The translations under genes and the position numbers were made by a program. DNA of 64,000 nt, taken from the NCBI RefSeq assembly GCF_003284725.1, contig NZ_PGTO01000014.1, positions 28,294-92,293 of the forward strand, in the 5' to 3' direction. The notes below the pieces were generated by a model that did no database searches, was not told where the DNA came from, and saw only the letters and a list, made by a program, of their open reading frames with translations. Shown here piece after piece: positions 30,095 through 43,160 of this stretch (position 1 is its first letter; every line of letters starts with the position of its first letter). This DNA is from Paramagnetospirillum kuznetsovii (GTDB lineage Bacteria; Pseudomonadota; Alphaproteobacteria; Rhodospirillales; Magnetospirillaceae).

Positions 30095-31099
30095 ATGCTG
30101 AAACATGCCGTTTTATCCGTGATCATCGCGCTGGGTGCGTCCCTGGGGTCTGCCTCTCAGGCGATGGCGGCGGCCGAGCCGATCCAGCCCATTCCGTCGG
30201 CGAAGATCAAGGATGCCGGACTGGTCGAACTTGGCAAGAAGCTGTATTTCGACACCCGCCTGTCCAAGTCCGGGTTCATCTCGTGCAATTCCTGCCACAA
30301 TCTGTCGCTGGGCGGGACCGACAATCTGAAAACCTCCATCGGCCATAATTGGAACAAGGGGCCGATCAACGCGCCGACCGTGCTGAATTCCAGCATGAAT
30401 CTGGCCCAGTTCTGGGACGGCCGCGCCAAGGATCTGAAGGCCCAGGCGGGCGGTCCCATCGCCAATCCCGGCGAGATGGCCTCCAATCATGAACTGGCCG
30501 TCGAGGTCTTGCAGTCCATTCCCGGCTATGTGGCCGAATTCAAGAAGACCTTCGGAACCGACAAGGTCACCATCGAAGAGGTGACCAAGGCCATCGCCGC
30601 TTTCGAAGAAACCCTGGTCACGCCCAATTCCCGCTTCGACAAATGGCTGAAGGGCGACAAGAAGGCCATCAACGCCAATGAGCTGGCCGGTTACAAGCTG
30701 TTCAAGGACAGCGGCTGCACCGCCTGCCACAACGGCGCCGCCGTTGGTGGAAACTCGTTCCAGAAGATGGGCGTGGTCGCGCCCTATGCCGCCACCAGCC
30801 CGGCCGAAGGCCGTGTCGGCGTGACCAAGGACGAGGCCGACCGCTTCAACTTCAAGGTTCCGACCCTGCGCAACGTGGAATTGACCTATCCCTACTTCCA
30901 CGACGGCGAGGCCGCCACATTGAAGCAGGCGGTGGACACAATGGGCCGCATCCAGTTGGGCAAGCAGTTCAGCGACGACGAGAATGCCAAGATCGTCGCC
31001 TTCCTGAAGACCCTGACCGGCGACCAGCCCAATTTCAAGCTGCCGATCCTGCCGCCGTCCTCGGACGCCACGCCGCGCCCGACGCCGTTCGACAAGTAA
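30095..31099 (+). CDS. ccpA: Di-haem cytochrome c peroxidase
   Basis: A 334-residue periplasmic enzyme reducing H2O2 with electrons from cytochrome c. A Sec signal ends at QAMAAA. Two haem sites are visible: CNSCH (Cys about 65) and CTACH (Cys about 209). Between and after them are the CCP/MauG-family stretches AQFWDGRAKDLKAQAGGPI, FKVPTLRNVELTYPYFHDG and a late Met region. An FNR-like box lies upstream and a strong terminator downstream, so it is a single-gene unit, probably used at low oxygen. Confidence 0.92.
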   Translation: MLKHAVLSVIIALGASLGSASQAMAAAEPIQPIPSAKIKDAGLVELGKKLYFDTRLSKSGFISCNSCHNLSLGGTDNLKTSIGHNWNKGPINAPTVLNSSMNLAQFWDGRAKDLKAQAGGPIANPGEMASNHELAVEVLQSIPGYVAEFKKTFGTDKVTIEEVTKAIAAFEETLVTPNSRFDKWLKGDKKAINANELAGYKLFKDSGCTACHNGAAVGGNSFQKMGVVAPYAATSPAEGRVGVTKDEADRFNFKVPTLRNVELTYPYFHDGEAATLKQAVDTMGRIQLGKQFSDDENAKIVAFLKTLTGDQPNFKLPILPPSSDATPRPTPFDK

Positions 31100-31124
31100 T
31101 CGGAAACGTCCAAGACCCGACGAG

Positions 31125-31152
31125 AAAGCCCCCGCCACTGGCGGGGGCTTTT
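31125..31152 (+). terminator. Rho-independent terminator of the peroxidase gene
   Basis: AAAGCCCCCGCC-act-GGCGGGGGCTTTT: a 12-bp perfect stem followed by T residues, 25 bases after the stop codon. Confidence 0.9.
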
Positions 31153-31183
31153 GATTCTGGGGGGCCTCGGCCCGTGAAAGGAT

Positions 31184-31259
31184 TGGTGGGCCCGGCAGGA
31201 CTCGAACCTGCAACCAGACCGTTATGAGCGGCCGGCTCTAACCATTGAGCTACAGGCCC
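31184..31259 (-). tRNA. tRNA with CAT anticodon, probably tRNA-Ile2
   Basis: On the minus strand the cloverleaf has acceptor GGGCCTG/CGGGCCC, D-arm GCTC...GAGC, anticodon loop CTCATAA (CAT), T-arm GCAGG-TTCGAGT-CCTGC, discriminator A and an encoded CCA. CAT can mean elongator Met or the Ile2 tRNA whose C34 becomes lysidine. The GC-rich acceptor with C4-G69 and C5-G68 and the GGCCG anticodon stem fit Ile2 better than elongator Met. Confidence 0.88.
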
Positions 31260-31360
31260 CACCGGCCCCGACCTTAACGGATGATCGGGGGAATGCAAGC
31301 AGTGGGCGACATCCGCCTTTTGCGGCCGGGACGGCCGCGCTCCGGGGATTGTCGTGGAGC

Positions 31361-31377
31361 GCGGGCATCCTGCCCGC
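31361..31377. repeat. Short palindromic repeat, copy 3
   Basis: GCGGGCA-tcc-TGCCCGC preceded by GGAGC, closely matching the elements at 3031 and 13407. It lies 20 bases past the rpoD stop and may also end rpoD transcription. Confidence 0.5.
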
Positions 31378-31396
31378 CGGAAAATGGCGGCGGTGA

Positions 31397-33415
<2,019 letters not shown>

Positions 33416-33592
33416 GAAAACCGATGCTCCTGAAGAAACGCCCTTGGCCGCCCCAGGCGGGGTTGCCTTATTATCTTGTATCGGCGCGCCACTAAAGTGA
33501 CTCGCCTCATGCCCCTCAATCGCCGGGCGGCGGACCTCCGTCCGCCTTGGCTCCCGCGCCACGCGGCGCGCCGGCCCTTGGCCGCAACTCCT

Positions 33593-33616
33593 CGCCAATG
33601 AATGACATCATTGGCG
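33593..33616. terminator. Hairpin between dnaG and rpoD
   Basis: CGCCAATGA and TCATTGGCG (9-bp stem, 6-base loop) lie 8 bases after the dnaG stop on the minus strand. With no T run it may be a processing or attenuation hairpin rather than a full terminator. Confidence 0.35.
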
Positions 33617-33623
33617 CGTCGAT

Positions 33624-35474
33624 CTAGTCCTCATCCCGCCCGCTGGCCGCCTGTTCGTGGCGCTTGACCGCCTCGAAACGCGTCCAGGCCGCCTGCGACG
33701 CGTCCTGGGCCAGCCTTTGATTGGCCTCGCTCACGTCCGCCAGCAGATCCTTGCGCATATAATGGTGGAAGACATCCTCCCAGAGAGCCTTCGCTTCCTC
33801 GACGCCGTCATAGCTTCGGACCGAGCGCATTCTCCGTTCGCTCGCGTCCAGCAGCGAGTCCAGACTTTGGGAGAATCCGTCCGCACGCAAATGGTCTATT
33901 AAACCATCCGCGTCAAGTCCACGCGTGGCCCCGAGGTGCTTTAGAATCCCGCGACGAAGGTTGTCAAGCGAGTCGTTGGAAAACAAACACCGTCCCAACT
34001 CCTCGTGGGCATGGTCGAACAGGCCGGGATTGGCCGCCAGCAAGGCCAGCATCACCCGTTCCTGCATTTCATAGGGCGGCCGCACCGCGCCGGGCGCCCC
34101 CAGCCCGACGATGCGCCCGTCGAAGCCGCGCATGGCGGTCTGGTTCGGCAAGGGGCGGCGTCCCTTGCCCTGAAATCCACCGCCTTGGGGCGGCTGGGCC
34201 GGGCGGACGGGACGGAAGGCCTGCCACAACTTATCCTTCAGGGTGCGGACATATTGCCATTTCACCGTCTCGTCGGCGATGGCATGGGCCTTTTCCATCA
34301 GCTCCTTTTCCAAGGCGGCGCGCCGCTCCGGCGTATCCAGCGAGCGCCCCTCCACGGCGAGGCGCCATGCGACCTCCACCAGCGGCTGGGCGGCGTCGAG
34401 CACCGCCTTCATGGCCACCGGTCCACTGGCCTTGATCAGGGAGTCCGGGTCTTCCGAGACCGGAAGGGTGGCGAAGCGCAGCGAGTGGCCAGGCTTCAGG
34501 ATGGGAAAGGCGCGTTCCAGGGCGCGCGCCATGGCGCGCTGCCCCGCCTTGTCGCCGTCCAGGCACAGGATCGGTTCGGGCGCCAGACGCCACAATTCCT
34601 CGATCTGCGCCTCGGTCACCGCCGTGCCCAGCGGCGCCACCGCATAGGCGAAGCCCGCCTGATGCAGGGCGATGACGTCCATATAGCCCTCGGCCACCAC
34701 CACCGTATTGGTCTCGCGCGCCTGTTCGCGGGCATGGGCGAGGCCATAGAGGGTGGAACCCTTGTGGAACAGCGGGGTTTCCGGCGAATTCAGGTATTTG
34801 GGCTGGCCGTCTCCCAGGGTGCGGGCGCCGAACGCCACCACCCGGCCGCGCCGGTCGGTGATGGGAAACATCACCCGGTCGCGGAACATGTCGAAGCTGG
34901 CGCCGGGACCATCGGGCTTCTTCAGCAGGCCGGCCTCCAGCAGCAGGGATTCCGGCAGTGTCTCGCACATCAAGGCGGTCTTCATCGCGGTGCGGGAATC
35001 CGGAGCCCAGCCCAAGCGGAAGCGGGCGATGGTCTCGTCGGACAGGCCTCGCCCCTTCAGATAGACCAGCCCGTCGCGCCCGGCCGAGCCGCGCAGATTC
35101 TGCTCGTAGAAGACGCAGGCGGCCTCCATGGCGTCATGAAGCGAGGAGCGGCGCTGCTCGCGCACCCTCTCCTCCGGCGTCGCCTTGGGAACTTCGAGCC
35201 CGGCCTCTCCGGCCAGGCGCTCCACCGCCTCGGTGAAGGACTGGTGGCCGATGCGCATCTCGAAGCCGATGGCGTCGCCATGGGCGCCACAGCCGAAGCA
35301 ATGGAAAAAGCCCTTGTCCTCGTTGACGGTGAAGGACGGGGTCTTCTCGTTATGGAAGGGGCAGAGTCCGTGGTATTCCCGCCCCTTGCGGATCAGCTTG
35401 ACGCGCCGCCCGACCACCCCGGAAATCGGGACACGGGCGCGCAGTTCATCGAGGAATTGCGGCGGAAACGCCAT
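33624..35474 (-). CDS. dnaG: DNA primase
   Basis: A 616-residue primase that makes RNA primers for replication. The N-terminal CHC2 zinc finger has Cys38, His41, Cys59 and Cys62 (CPFH and CFGC). The Toprim domain follows with VVVAEGYMDVIAL and CLDGDKAGQRA. The C-terminal third is the DnaB-interacting region. The start MAFPPQFLDELRARVPI is typical. It lies between yqeY and rpoD, all on the minus strand, resembling the macromolecular synthesis operon. Confidence 0.95.
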   Translation of the reverse strand: MAFPPQFLDELRARVPISGVVGRRVKLIRKGREYHGLCPFHNEKTPSFTVNEDKGFFHCFGCGAHGDAIGFEMRIGHQSFTEAVERLAGEAGLEVPKATPEERVREQRRSSLHDAMEAACVFYEQNLRGSAGRDGLVYLKGRGLSDETIARFRLGWAPDSRTAMKTALMCETLPESLLLEAGLLKKPDGPGASFDMFRDRVMFPITDRRGRVVAFGARTLGDGQPKYLNSPETPLFHKGSTLYGLAHAREQARETNTVVVAEGYMDVIALHQAGFAYAVAPLGTAVTEAQIEELWRLAPEPILCLDGDKAGQRAMARALERAFPILKPGHSLRFATLPVSEDPDSLIKASGPVAMKAVLDAAQPLVEVAWRLAVEGRSLDTPERRAALEKELMEKAHAIADETVKWQYVRTLKDKLWQAFRPVRPAQPPQGGGFQGKGRRPLPNQTAMRGFDGRIVGLGAPGAVRPPYEMQERVMLALLAANPGLFDHAHEELGRCLFSNDSLDNLRRGILKHLGATRGLDADGLIDHLRADGFSQSLDSLLDASERRMRSVRSYDGVEEAKALWEDVFHHYMRKDLLADVSEANQRLAQDASQAAWTRFEAVKRHEQAASGRDED

Positions 35475-35539
35475 GGATGCGGTTTCCCTGCTTCATCGAT
35501 CGTGGGGGCTTCATAGATGGGGCGGGATGGCCCAAAATA

Positions 35540-35998
35540 CTAGGCGCTCAACAGGGCTTTGACCACCGGACCAGCCTTGGCGAAGTCCATTTGACCGGCG
35601 TGACGTTCCTTCAACTTGGCCATGACGCGGCCCATATCCTTGATGGAGGTGGCGTCGGCGTCGTCGATGGCGGCGCGAATGGCGGCCTCGACCTCGGCCT
35701 CGGTCATCTGCTTGGGCAGGAAGGTCTCGATGATGGCGATTTCCTCGCCTTCCTGCTTGGCCAGCTCGGGGCGGTTGCCCTGTTCGTACATGGTGATGCT
35801 TTCGCGCCGCTGCTTGATCATGGCCTGAAGCATCTGAAGGATTTCATCATCGGCGATGCCGTCGGCCTGCCCCTTGGGCCGGGCGGCGATATCGCGATCC
35901 TTCAACGCCGCCATGATCAGTCGGACAGTGGAAACCGTCCGGGCTTCCTTGGCCAGCATCGCCGTCTTCAAGGCATCTTTGAGTTGCTGCCGCAGCAT
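35540..35998 (-). CDS. yqeY: GatB/YqeY domain protein
   Basis: A 152-residue YqeY-type protein: MLRQQLKDALKTAMLAKE at the N-terminus and the C-terminal three-helix domain also found in GatB (EAAIRAAIDDADATSIKDMG, MAKLKERHAGQMD). Proposed to assist amidotransferase-linked tRNA charging, but not proven. The ATG at 35998 has GAGG 6 bases upstream, better than the longer reading from 36037. It is 65 bases upstream of dnaG and probably co-transcribed with it. Confidence 0.88.
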   Translation of the reverse strand: MLRQQLKDALKTAMLAKEARTVSTVRLIMAALKDRDIAARPKGQADGIADDEILQMLQAMIKQRRESITMYEQGNRPELAKQEGEEIAIIETFLPKQMTEAEVEAAIRAAIDDADATSIKDMGRVMAKLKERHAGQMDFAKAGPVVKALLSA

Positions 35999-36127
35999 GA
36001 TGTTCCTCGTTGGCCCTTCCCCTTCGGGAAAGCGCACAGGCTACCTGAAATCCCTAAGGAATGAAAGCTTATCCGTCACATATCAGTCCATTGAAAATAA
36101 AGGGTTTTTCGTGGAGCGTCGGAACAC

Positions 36128-36156
36128 TTGACTCCTGGTTGGCGGCTCATTATAAG
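36128..36156 (+). promoter_or_regulatory. Sigma-70 promoter for carA
   Basis: TTGACT (36128-36133), 17-bp spacer, TATAAG (36151-36156): a near-consensus promoter. Transcription would start near 36163 and give a leader of about 175 bases before carA. Confidence 0.7.
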
Positions 36157-36219
36157 GCGGCCGTTTACCAATTCACCGACTGGGCCAATGCGCGGCCTGA
36201 CCCCGGGGATCTTGCCCGA

Positions 36220-36287
36220 TGCAGGACAACCCGGCGGCCCTGTGCGACCCAAGTCTGGCGAAAGGGAGGGCAACTCCCTATCCTGCA
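36220..36287 (+). promoter_or_regulatory. Structured carA leader
   Basis: TGCAGGA (36220-36226) can pair with TCCTGCA (36281-36287), enclosing an inner hairpin AGGGAG/CTCCCT (36263-36268, 36274-36279). There is no T run, so a role in attenuation or riboswitch-like control of carbamoyl phosphate synthesis is conjecture. Confidence 0.4.
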
Positions 36288-36337
36288 CCTCAGCGGCGGC
36301 CTCCGGCTAGCCGCGCCCGAGACACAAAAGGACCGAC

Positions 36338-37543
36338 ATGTCGAACCAACACGGGATCGCACCGAAGCCGAAAAGCCAGGTGCCGTCTTTTGACGCGCCG
36401 CGCCCCCCCGGAGCCACCGGCGCCCTGGTGCTGGCCGACGGAACCGTGCTGTGGGGCAAGGGCATCGGCGCCGCTGGCTCCAATGTGGGCGAGGTGGTGT
36501 TCAACACCGCCATGACCGGTTATCAGGAAACCCTGACCGATCCGTCCTATGCCGGCCAGATCATCACCTTCACCTTCCCCCATATCGGCAATATCGGCAC
36601 CAATGCCGAGGATATCGAGACCACCACCCCGGCGGCGCGGGGCCTGATCCTGCGCGGCGACATCACCGAGCCCGCCAATTGGCGCTCGACCAAGCATCTC
36701 GACTCCTGGCTCAAGTCCAACAACATCGTCGGGCTGTGCGGCATCGACACCCGGGCGCTGACCCGGCGCATCCGCGCGAGCGGCGCCCCCAACGGCGTCG
36801 TCGTCCATGCGCCCGACGGCAGGTTCGACCTGCCCGCCCTGTGGGGCAAGGCCGCCGACTGGCCCGGATTGGAGGGCATGGATCTGGCCAAGGAGGTCAC
36901 CTCGACCCAGCCCTATTCCTGGGACGAGGCGGAATGGTCGCTGCGTGGCGGCTATGGCAAGCAGACCGCGCCCAAATTCCACGTGGTCGCCATCGACTAT
37001 GGCGCCAAGCGCAATATCCTGCGCTGCCTTGCCGCCTCGGGCTGCAAGGTCACGGTGCTGCCGGCCGAATCCACCGCCGAGGATGTGCTGGCCCACAAGC
37101 CCGACGGCGTCTTCCTGTCCAACGGCCCCGGCGACCCGGCGGCCACCGGCGTCTACGCCGTGCCCATGATCCAAGGCGTGCTGAAGGCGGGAACGCCCCT
37201 GTTCGGCATCTGTCTCGGCCATCAGATGCTGGCCCTGGCGCTGGGCGCCAAGACCTTCAAGATGGACACCGGCCATCGCGGCGCCAACCACCCGGTCAAG
37301 GATCTCGCCACCGGCAAGGTGGAGATCACCAGCCAGAACCACGGCTTCGTCGTGGACGAGGCCAGCCTGCCCAAGGGCGTCACCGTCACCCACCGCTCGC
37401 TGTTCGACAAATCGGTGGAAGGAATCGCGGTCGAAGGCAAGCCGGTGTTCTCGGTCCAATACCACCCCGAGGCCTCGCCGGGGCCGCAGGACGCGCACTA
37501 TTTGTTCGACCGGTTCGTCGGGCTGATGGAGAAGCGGGGCTAG
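36338..37543 (+). CDS. carA: Carbamoyl-phosphate synthase small subunit
   Basis: A 401-residue glutamine amidotransferase subunit that passes ammonia to CarB for carbamoyl phosphate, used in arginine and pyrimidine synthesis. The N-terminal CPSase domain has GEVVFNTAMTGYQE; the C-terminal GATase-1 domain has the triad Cys292 (GICLGHQM), His376 and Glu378 (YHPEASPGP). AAGGA sits 6 bases before the ATG. A near-consensus promoter and structured leader precede it. carB follows only after a repeat-flanked GxxExxY gene, an unusual break in the carAB unit. Confidence 0.95.
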   Translation: MSNQHGIAPKPKSQVPSFDAPRPPGATGALVLADGTVLWGKGIGAAGSNVGEVVFNTAMTGYQETLTDPSYAGQIITFTFPHIGNIGTNAEDIETTTPAARGLILRGDITEPANWRSTKHLDSWLKSNNIVGLCGIDTRALTRRIRASGAPNGVVVHAPDGRFDLPALWGKAADWPGLEGMDLAKEVTSTQPYSWDEAEWSLRGGYGKQTAPKFHVVAIDYGAKRNILRCLAASGCKVTVLPAESTAEDVLAHKPDGVFLSNGPGDPAATGVYAVPMIQGVLKAGTPLFGICLGHQMLALALGAKTFKMDTGHRGANHPVKDLATGKVEITSQNHGFVVDEASLPKGVTVTHRSLFDKSVEGIAVEGKPVFSVQYHPEASPGPQDAHYLFDRFVGLMEKRG

Positions 37544-37557
37544 GCGGACAAGCTCGG

Positions 37558-37586
37558 TTCACCACGAAGGCGCGAAGGCACGAAGG
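37558..37586. repeat. Left repeat arm of GxxExxY cassette
   Basis: Repeated CACGAAGG/CGCGAAGG units just after carA. The reverse complement of these units recurs at 37974-38012, so the two arms form an inverted repeat around the GxxExxY gene. Confidence 0.7.
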
Positions 37587-37588
37587 AA

Positions 37589-37972
37589 TTGGAAGGTAGC
37601 AAGGAATTCGATGCCCTTAGCCGAAGGGTGATAGGGTTGGCCATAGAGGTTCATAAGGTTCTGGGGCCAGGCTTGCTTGAATCGGCCTATGAACAGTGTC
37701 TGGCCCATGAGTTGGAATTGAACGAAATCCCGTTCAGGCGGCAGGTTCCGGTTCCTGTCGTTTACAAGGGAATGAAGCTTGACTGCGCTTACAGGCTCGA
37801 CCTCGTCGTGGCCGATACGCTGGTCCTGGAAATCAAGGCGGTTGAGAAATTGCTACCGGTACATAGCGCCCAATTGCTGACCTATTTGAAGTTGACCCGC
37901 ATTAGTGCTGGTCTTTTGCTGAACTTTAACAGCGAGGTCCTGCGAGACGGCATGAAAAGAGTGGTTCTTTGA
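37589..37972 (+). CDS. GxxExxY family protein
   Basis: A 127-residue protein with the family signature GPGLLESAYEQ (GxxExxY) and a PD-(D/E)xK-like core: AYRLDLVVADTLVLEIKAVE. The family is widespread in intergenic repeats and is thought to be nuclease-like; function unproven. The TTG at 37589 is the only start codon between the carA stop and the conserved part. GC content is lower than in carA and carB. Flanking CACGAAGG arms point to a mobile cassette inserted into the carAB operon. No transposase is encoded. Confidence 0.8.
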   Translation: MEGSKEFDALSRRVIGLAIEVHKVLGPGLLESAYEQCLAHELELNEIPFRRQVPVPVVYKGMKLDCAYRLDLVVADTLVLEIKAVEKLLPVHSAQLLTYLKLTRISAGLLLNFNSEVLRDGMKRVVL

Positions 37973-37973
37973 A

Positions 37974-38012
37974 CCTTCGTGCTTCCTTCATGCCTTCGTG
38001 CCTTCGTGGTTA
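37974..38012. repeat. Right repeat arm of GxxExxY cassette
   Basis: Repeats of CCTTCGTG/CCTTCATG ending CTTCGTGGTTAA, the inverted counterpart of the arm at 37558-37586. It ends 24 bases before the carB start. Confidence 0.7.
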
Positions 38013-38035
38013 ATTCATTCGCTGGAACCTGATCG

Positions 38036-41293
<3,258 letters not shown>

Positions 41294-41311
41294 GGGCACT
41301 AGGGGCGCTTG

Positions 41312-41785
41312 ATGGAAAAAATTCCGATGACTCCGGGCGGGCTGGCCCAACTGGAGGATGAACTGAGGACACTGAAGATCGTGGAGCGTCCGGCGGTGAT
41401 CCGGGCCATCGCCGAGGCGCGCGAGCACGGCGACCTTTCGGAAAACGCCGAATACCACGCGGCGCGCGAGCGTCAGAGCTTCATCGAGGGCCGGGTGTCC
41501 GAATTGGAGGACATCATCAGTCGCGCCCAGGTGATCGACATCACCACCATGTCGGGCGATCAGGTGCGCTTCGGCGCCACCGTCACCCTGGCCGACGAGG
41601 ATTCCGACGACGAGGTGGTCTACACCATCGTCGGCGCCCACGAGGCCGATATCAAATCGGGCCGCATGTCGGTGCATTCGCCCCTGGCTCGTGCCCTGAT
41701 CGGCAAGCATCTGGGCGACACGGTCGAGGTCACCGCGCCGGGCGGCTCGAAATCCTACGAGATCGTCGACGTCCGTTTCGGGTGA
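41312..41785 (+). CDS. greA: Transcription elongation factor GreA
   Basis: A 157-residue protein with the N-terminal coiled coil whose tip acidic residues stimulate transcript cleavage by stalled RNA polymerase ([18 protein letters not shown]) and a C-terminal FKBP-like domain ([18 protein letters not shown]). The ATG at 41312 follows AGGGG; the TTG one codon earlier is less likely. It is 18 bases after carB, the common alphaproteobacterial carA-carB-greA order. Confidence 0.96.
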   Translation: MEKIPMTPGGLAQLEDELRTLKIVERPAVIRAIAEAREHGDLSENAEYHAARERQSFIEGRVSELEDIISRAQVIDITTMSGDQVRFGATVTLADEDSDDEVVYTIVGAHEADIKSGRMSVHSPLARALIGKHLGDTVEVTAPGGSKSYEIVDVRFG

Positions 41786-41792
41786 GGTTGCC

Positions 41793-42230
41793 ATGCCCGG
41801 CCTCAACTGGGTTCCCTCCATGAGCGTCGGCATCGATGAATTCGACGATGCCCATCAGCGGTTCATCTCCATTCTAAAGGAGATCGCCGACGCACTCGCC
41901 TTTGGCAACCCCGATCTCGCCCGCAACCGATGCGTCGCCCTGCTCGCCCTCGCCCAGGAACATGGTCGCCGCGAGCTTGCCCTTCTGACCCGCCTGAACT
42001 TCCCCCGGATCGAAATCATCGCCGAGACCCAGACCGCCACCCAGGACAATATTTCCGCGCTGCTGGACACCATCGTCAGGGCCCCCGCCGAAGCCTTGGG
42101 AATGATCGAGGGCATGCAGCGGGCGGTGGTGACCTATTTGCTGCACGGCGACATCAATTTCAAAAGCTTCATCGAGGAGCTCAAGAACCAGGGCATATGG
42201 ATCGATCCCGAGGTTTCGGACAAAGAGTGA
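41793..42230 (+). CDS. Haemerythrin-like protein with missing iron ligands
   Basis: A 145-residue haemerythrin-fold protein: W6, VGIDEFDDAH (His21), EHGRREL (His57, Glu61), NFP, and a late HGDINF. In canonical bacteriohaemerythrins the NYP motif is followed by H-x3-H. Here those positions are Ile76 and Gln80 (PRIEIIAETQ), so two of the usual seven di-iron ligands are absent. It may bind iron differently or have lost oxygen binding. GAGG precedes the ATG, 8 bases after greA, so it is probably co-transcribed. Its stop lies 5 bases before the DyP gene. Confidence 0.7.
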   Translation: MPGLNWVPSMSVGIDEFDDAHQRFISILKEIADALAFGNPDLARNRCVALLALAQEHGRRELALLTRLNFPRIEIIAETQTATQDNISALLDTIVRAPAEALGMIEGMQRAVVTYLLHGDINFKSFIEELKNQGIWIDPEVSDKE

Positions 42231-42234
42231 CACC

Positions 42235-43140
42235 ATGGCCAAACCCCAATCCGCCATCTGCGCCGAAACCGGTGATTTCGGTCTGTTTCTCACCCTTGTC
42301 CTGAACGGATCGGCCAAAGACGGCATCGGCAGGGCATTGGCGACCTTGCCGGACCTGACGCGGCAAATGTCGCTGGAGTTCGACGAGCCTAGGCTTGTCA
42401 GCGCGGTCGCCATCGGCCATGACGCCTGGCGACCGGTGATGGGCGGCGCGCCCCCCGCCGATCTGGTTCCTTTCCAGCCCCTCCGAGACGGTGACCGCGA
42501 GGCTCCCGCCACCCCCGCCGACCTGTTCCTCCACATCCACTCGCCTCGCCACGACGCCAATTTCGCCCTGGCCCGGCGGATCGTGGACCGGCTGGGCGAC
42601 GCCGTGGGGGTGGTCGAGGAGATCCACGGCTTCAAGCATAAAGGCGGCCGCGACCTGACCGGATTCGTCGATGGCACCGAGAATGCCAAGGGCGACGAGC
42701 GCGCCGGAGTGGCGCTGGTTCCCGACGGCCCCTTCGTCGGCGGCAGCTATGTCAGCATTCAGCGCTACATCCACGGCATGAGGAAATGGGAGTCGCTGCC
42801 GGTCGCCGAACAGGAAGGCGTCATCGGCCGCACCAAGGAGACCGACGAGGAATTGGACGACACCGTCAAGCCGCCCACCGCCCATATCGCCCGCGTGGTG
42901 ATCGAGGAGGATGGCGAGGAGCTGGAAATTCTCCGCCATTCCCTGCCCTATGGCTCGACCGGCGAGGCCGGACTGTACTTCGTCGCCTATGGGGCCGACC
43001 CGGCGACCTTCCGCAAGATGCTGGAAGCCATGGTACTGGCCGATGCCGATGGTCATTACGACCATCTGCTGGACTTCTCGCGGCCGGTCACCGGTGCCGC
43101 CTTCTTTGCCCCGTCGCTCGACCTGCTGCGACTCCTATGA
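42235..43140 (+). CDS. DyP-type haem peroxidase
   Basis: A 301-residue dye-decolorising peroxidase. The family GxxDG motif is GFVDGTEN with the catalytic Asp; later are the proximal-His region (TAHIARVV), ILRHSLPYG and GLYFVAYGADP. It reduces H2O2 with broad substrates; some DyPs are loaded into encapsulins. No Tat or Sec signal is visible, so it is cytoplasmic. It begins 5 bases after the haemerythrin-like gene and overlaps the next gene by ATGA, so it lies within an operon. Confidence 0.9.
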   Translation: MAKPQSAICAETGDFGLFLTLVLNGSAKDGIGRALATLPDLTRQMSLEFDEPRLVSAVAIGHDAWRPVMGGAPPADLVPFQPLRDGDREAPATPADLFLHIHSPRHDANFALARRIVDRLGDAVGVVEEIHGFKHKGGRDLTGFVDGTENAKGDERAGVALVPDGPFVGGSYVSIQRYIHGMRKWESLPVAEQEGVIGRTKETDEELDDTVKPPTAHIARVVIEEDGEELEILRHSLPYGSTGEAGLYFVAYGADPATFRKMLEAMVLADADGHYDHLLDFSRPVTGAAFFAPSLDLLRLL

Positions 43141-43160
43141 CCCTTAAGAGGACGCTGCCC

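Noticed and set aside
31184..31259. tRNA-Met (elongator) reading of the CAT tRNA
   Set aside because: The GC-rich acceptor and GGCCG anticodon stem fit the Ile2 type better; kept as an alternative only.
37558..38012. CRISPR array from the regularly spaced CACGAAGG units
   Set aside because: Units are 8-9 bp without spacers and occur as two inverted arms around a gene. No CRISPR array or cas gene was seen in the window.
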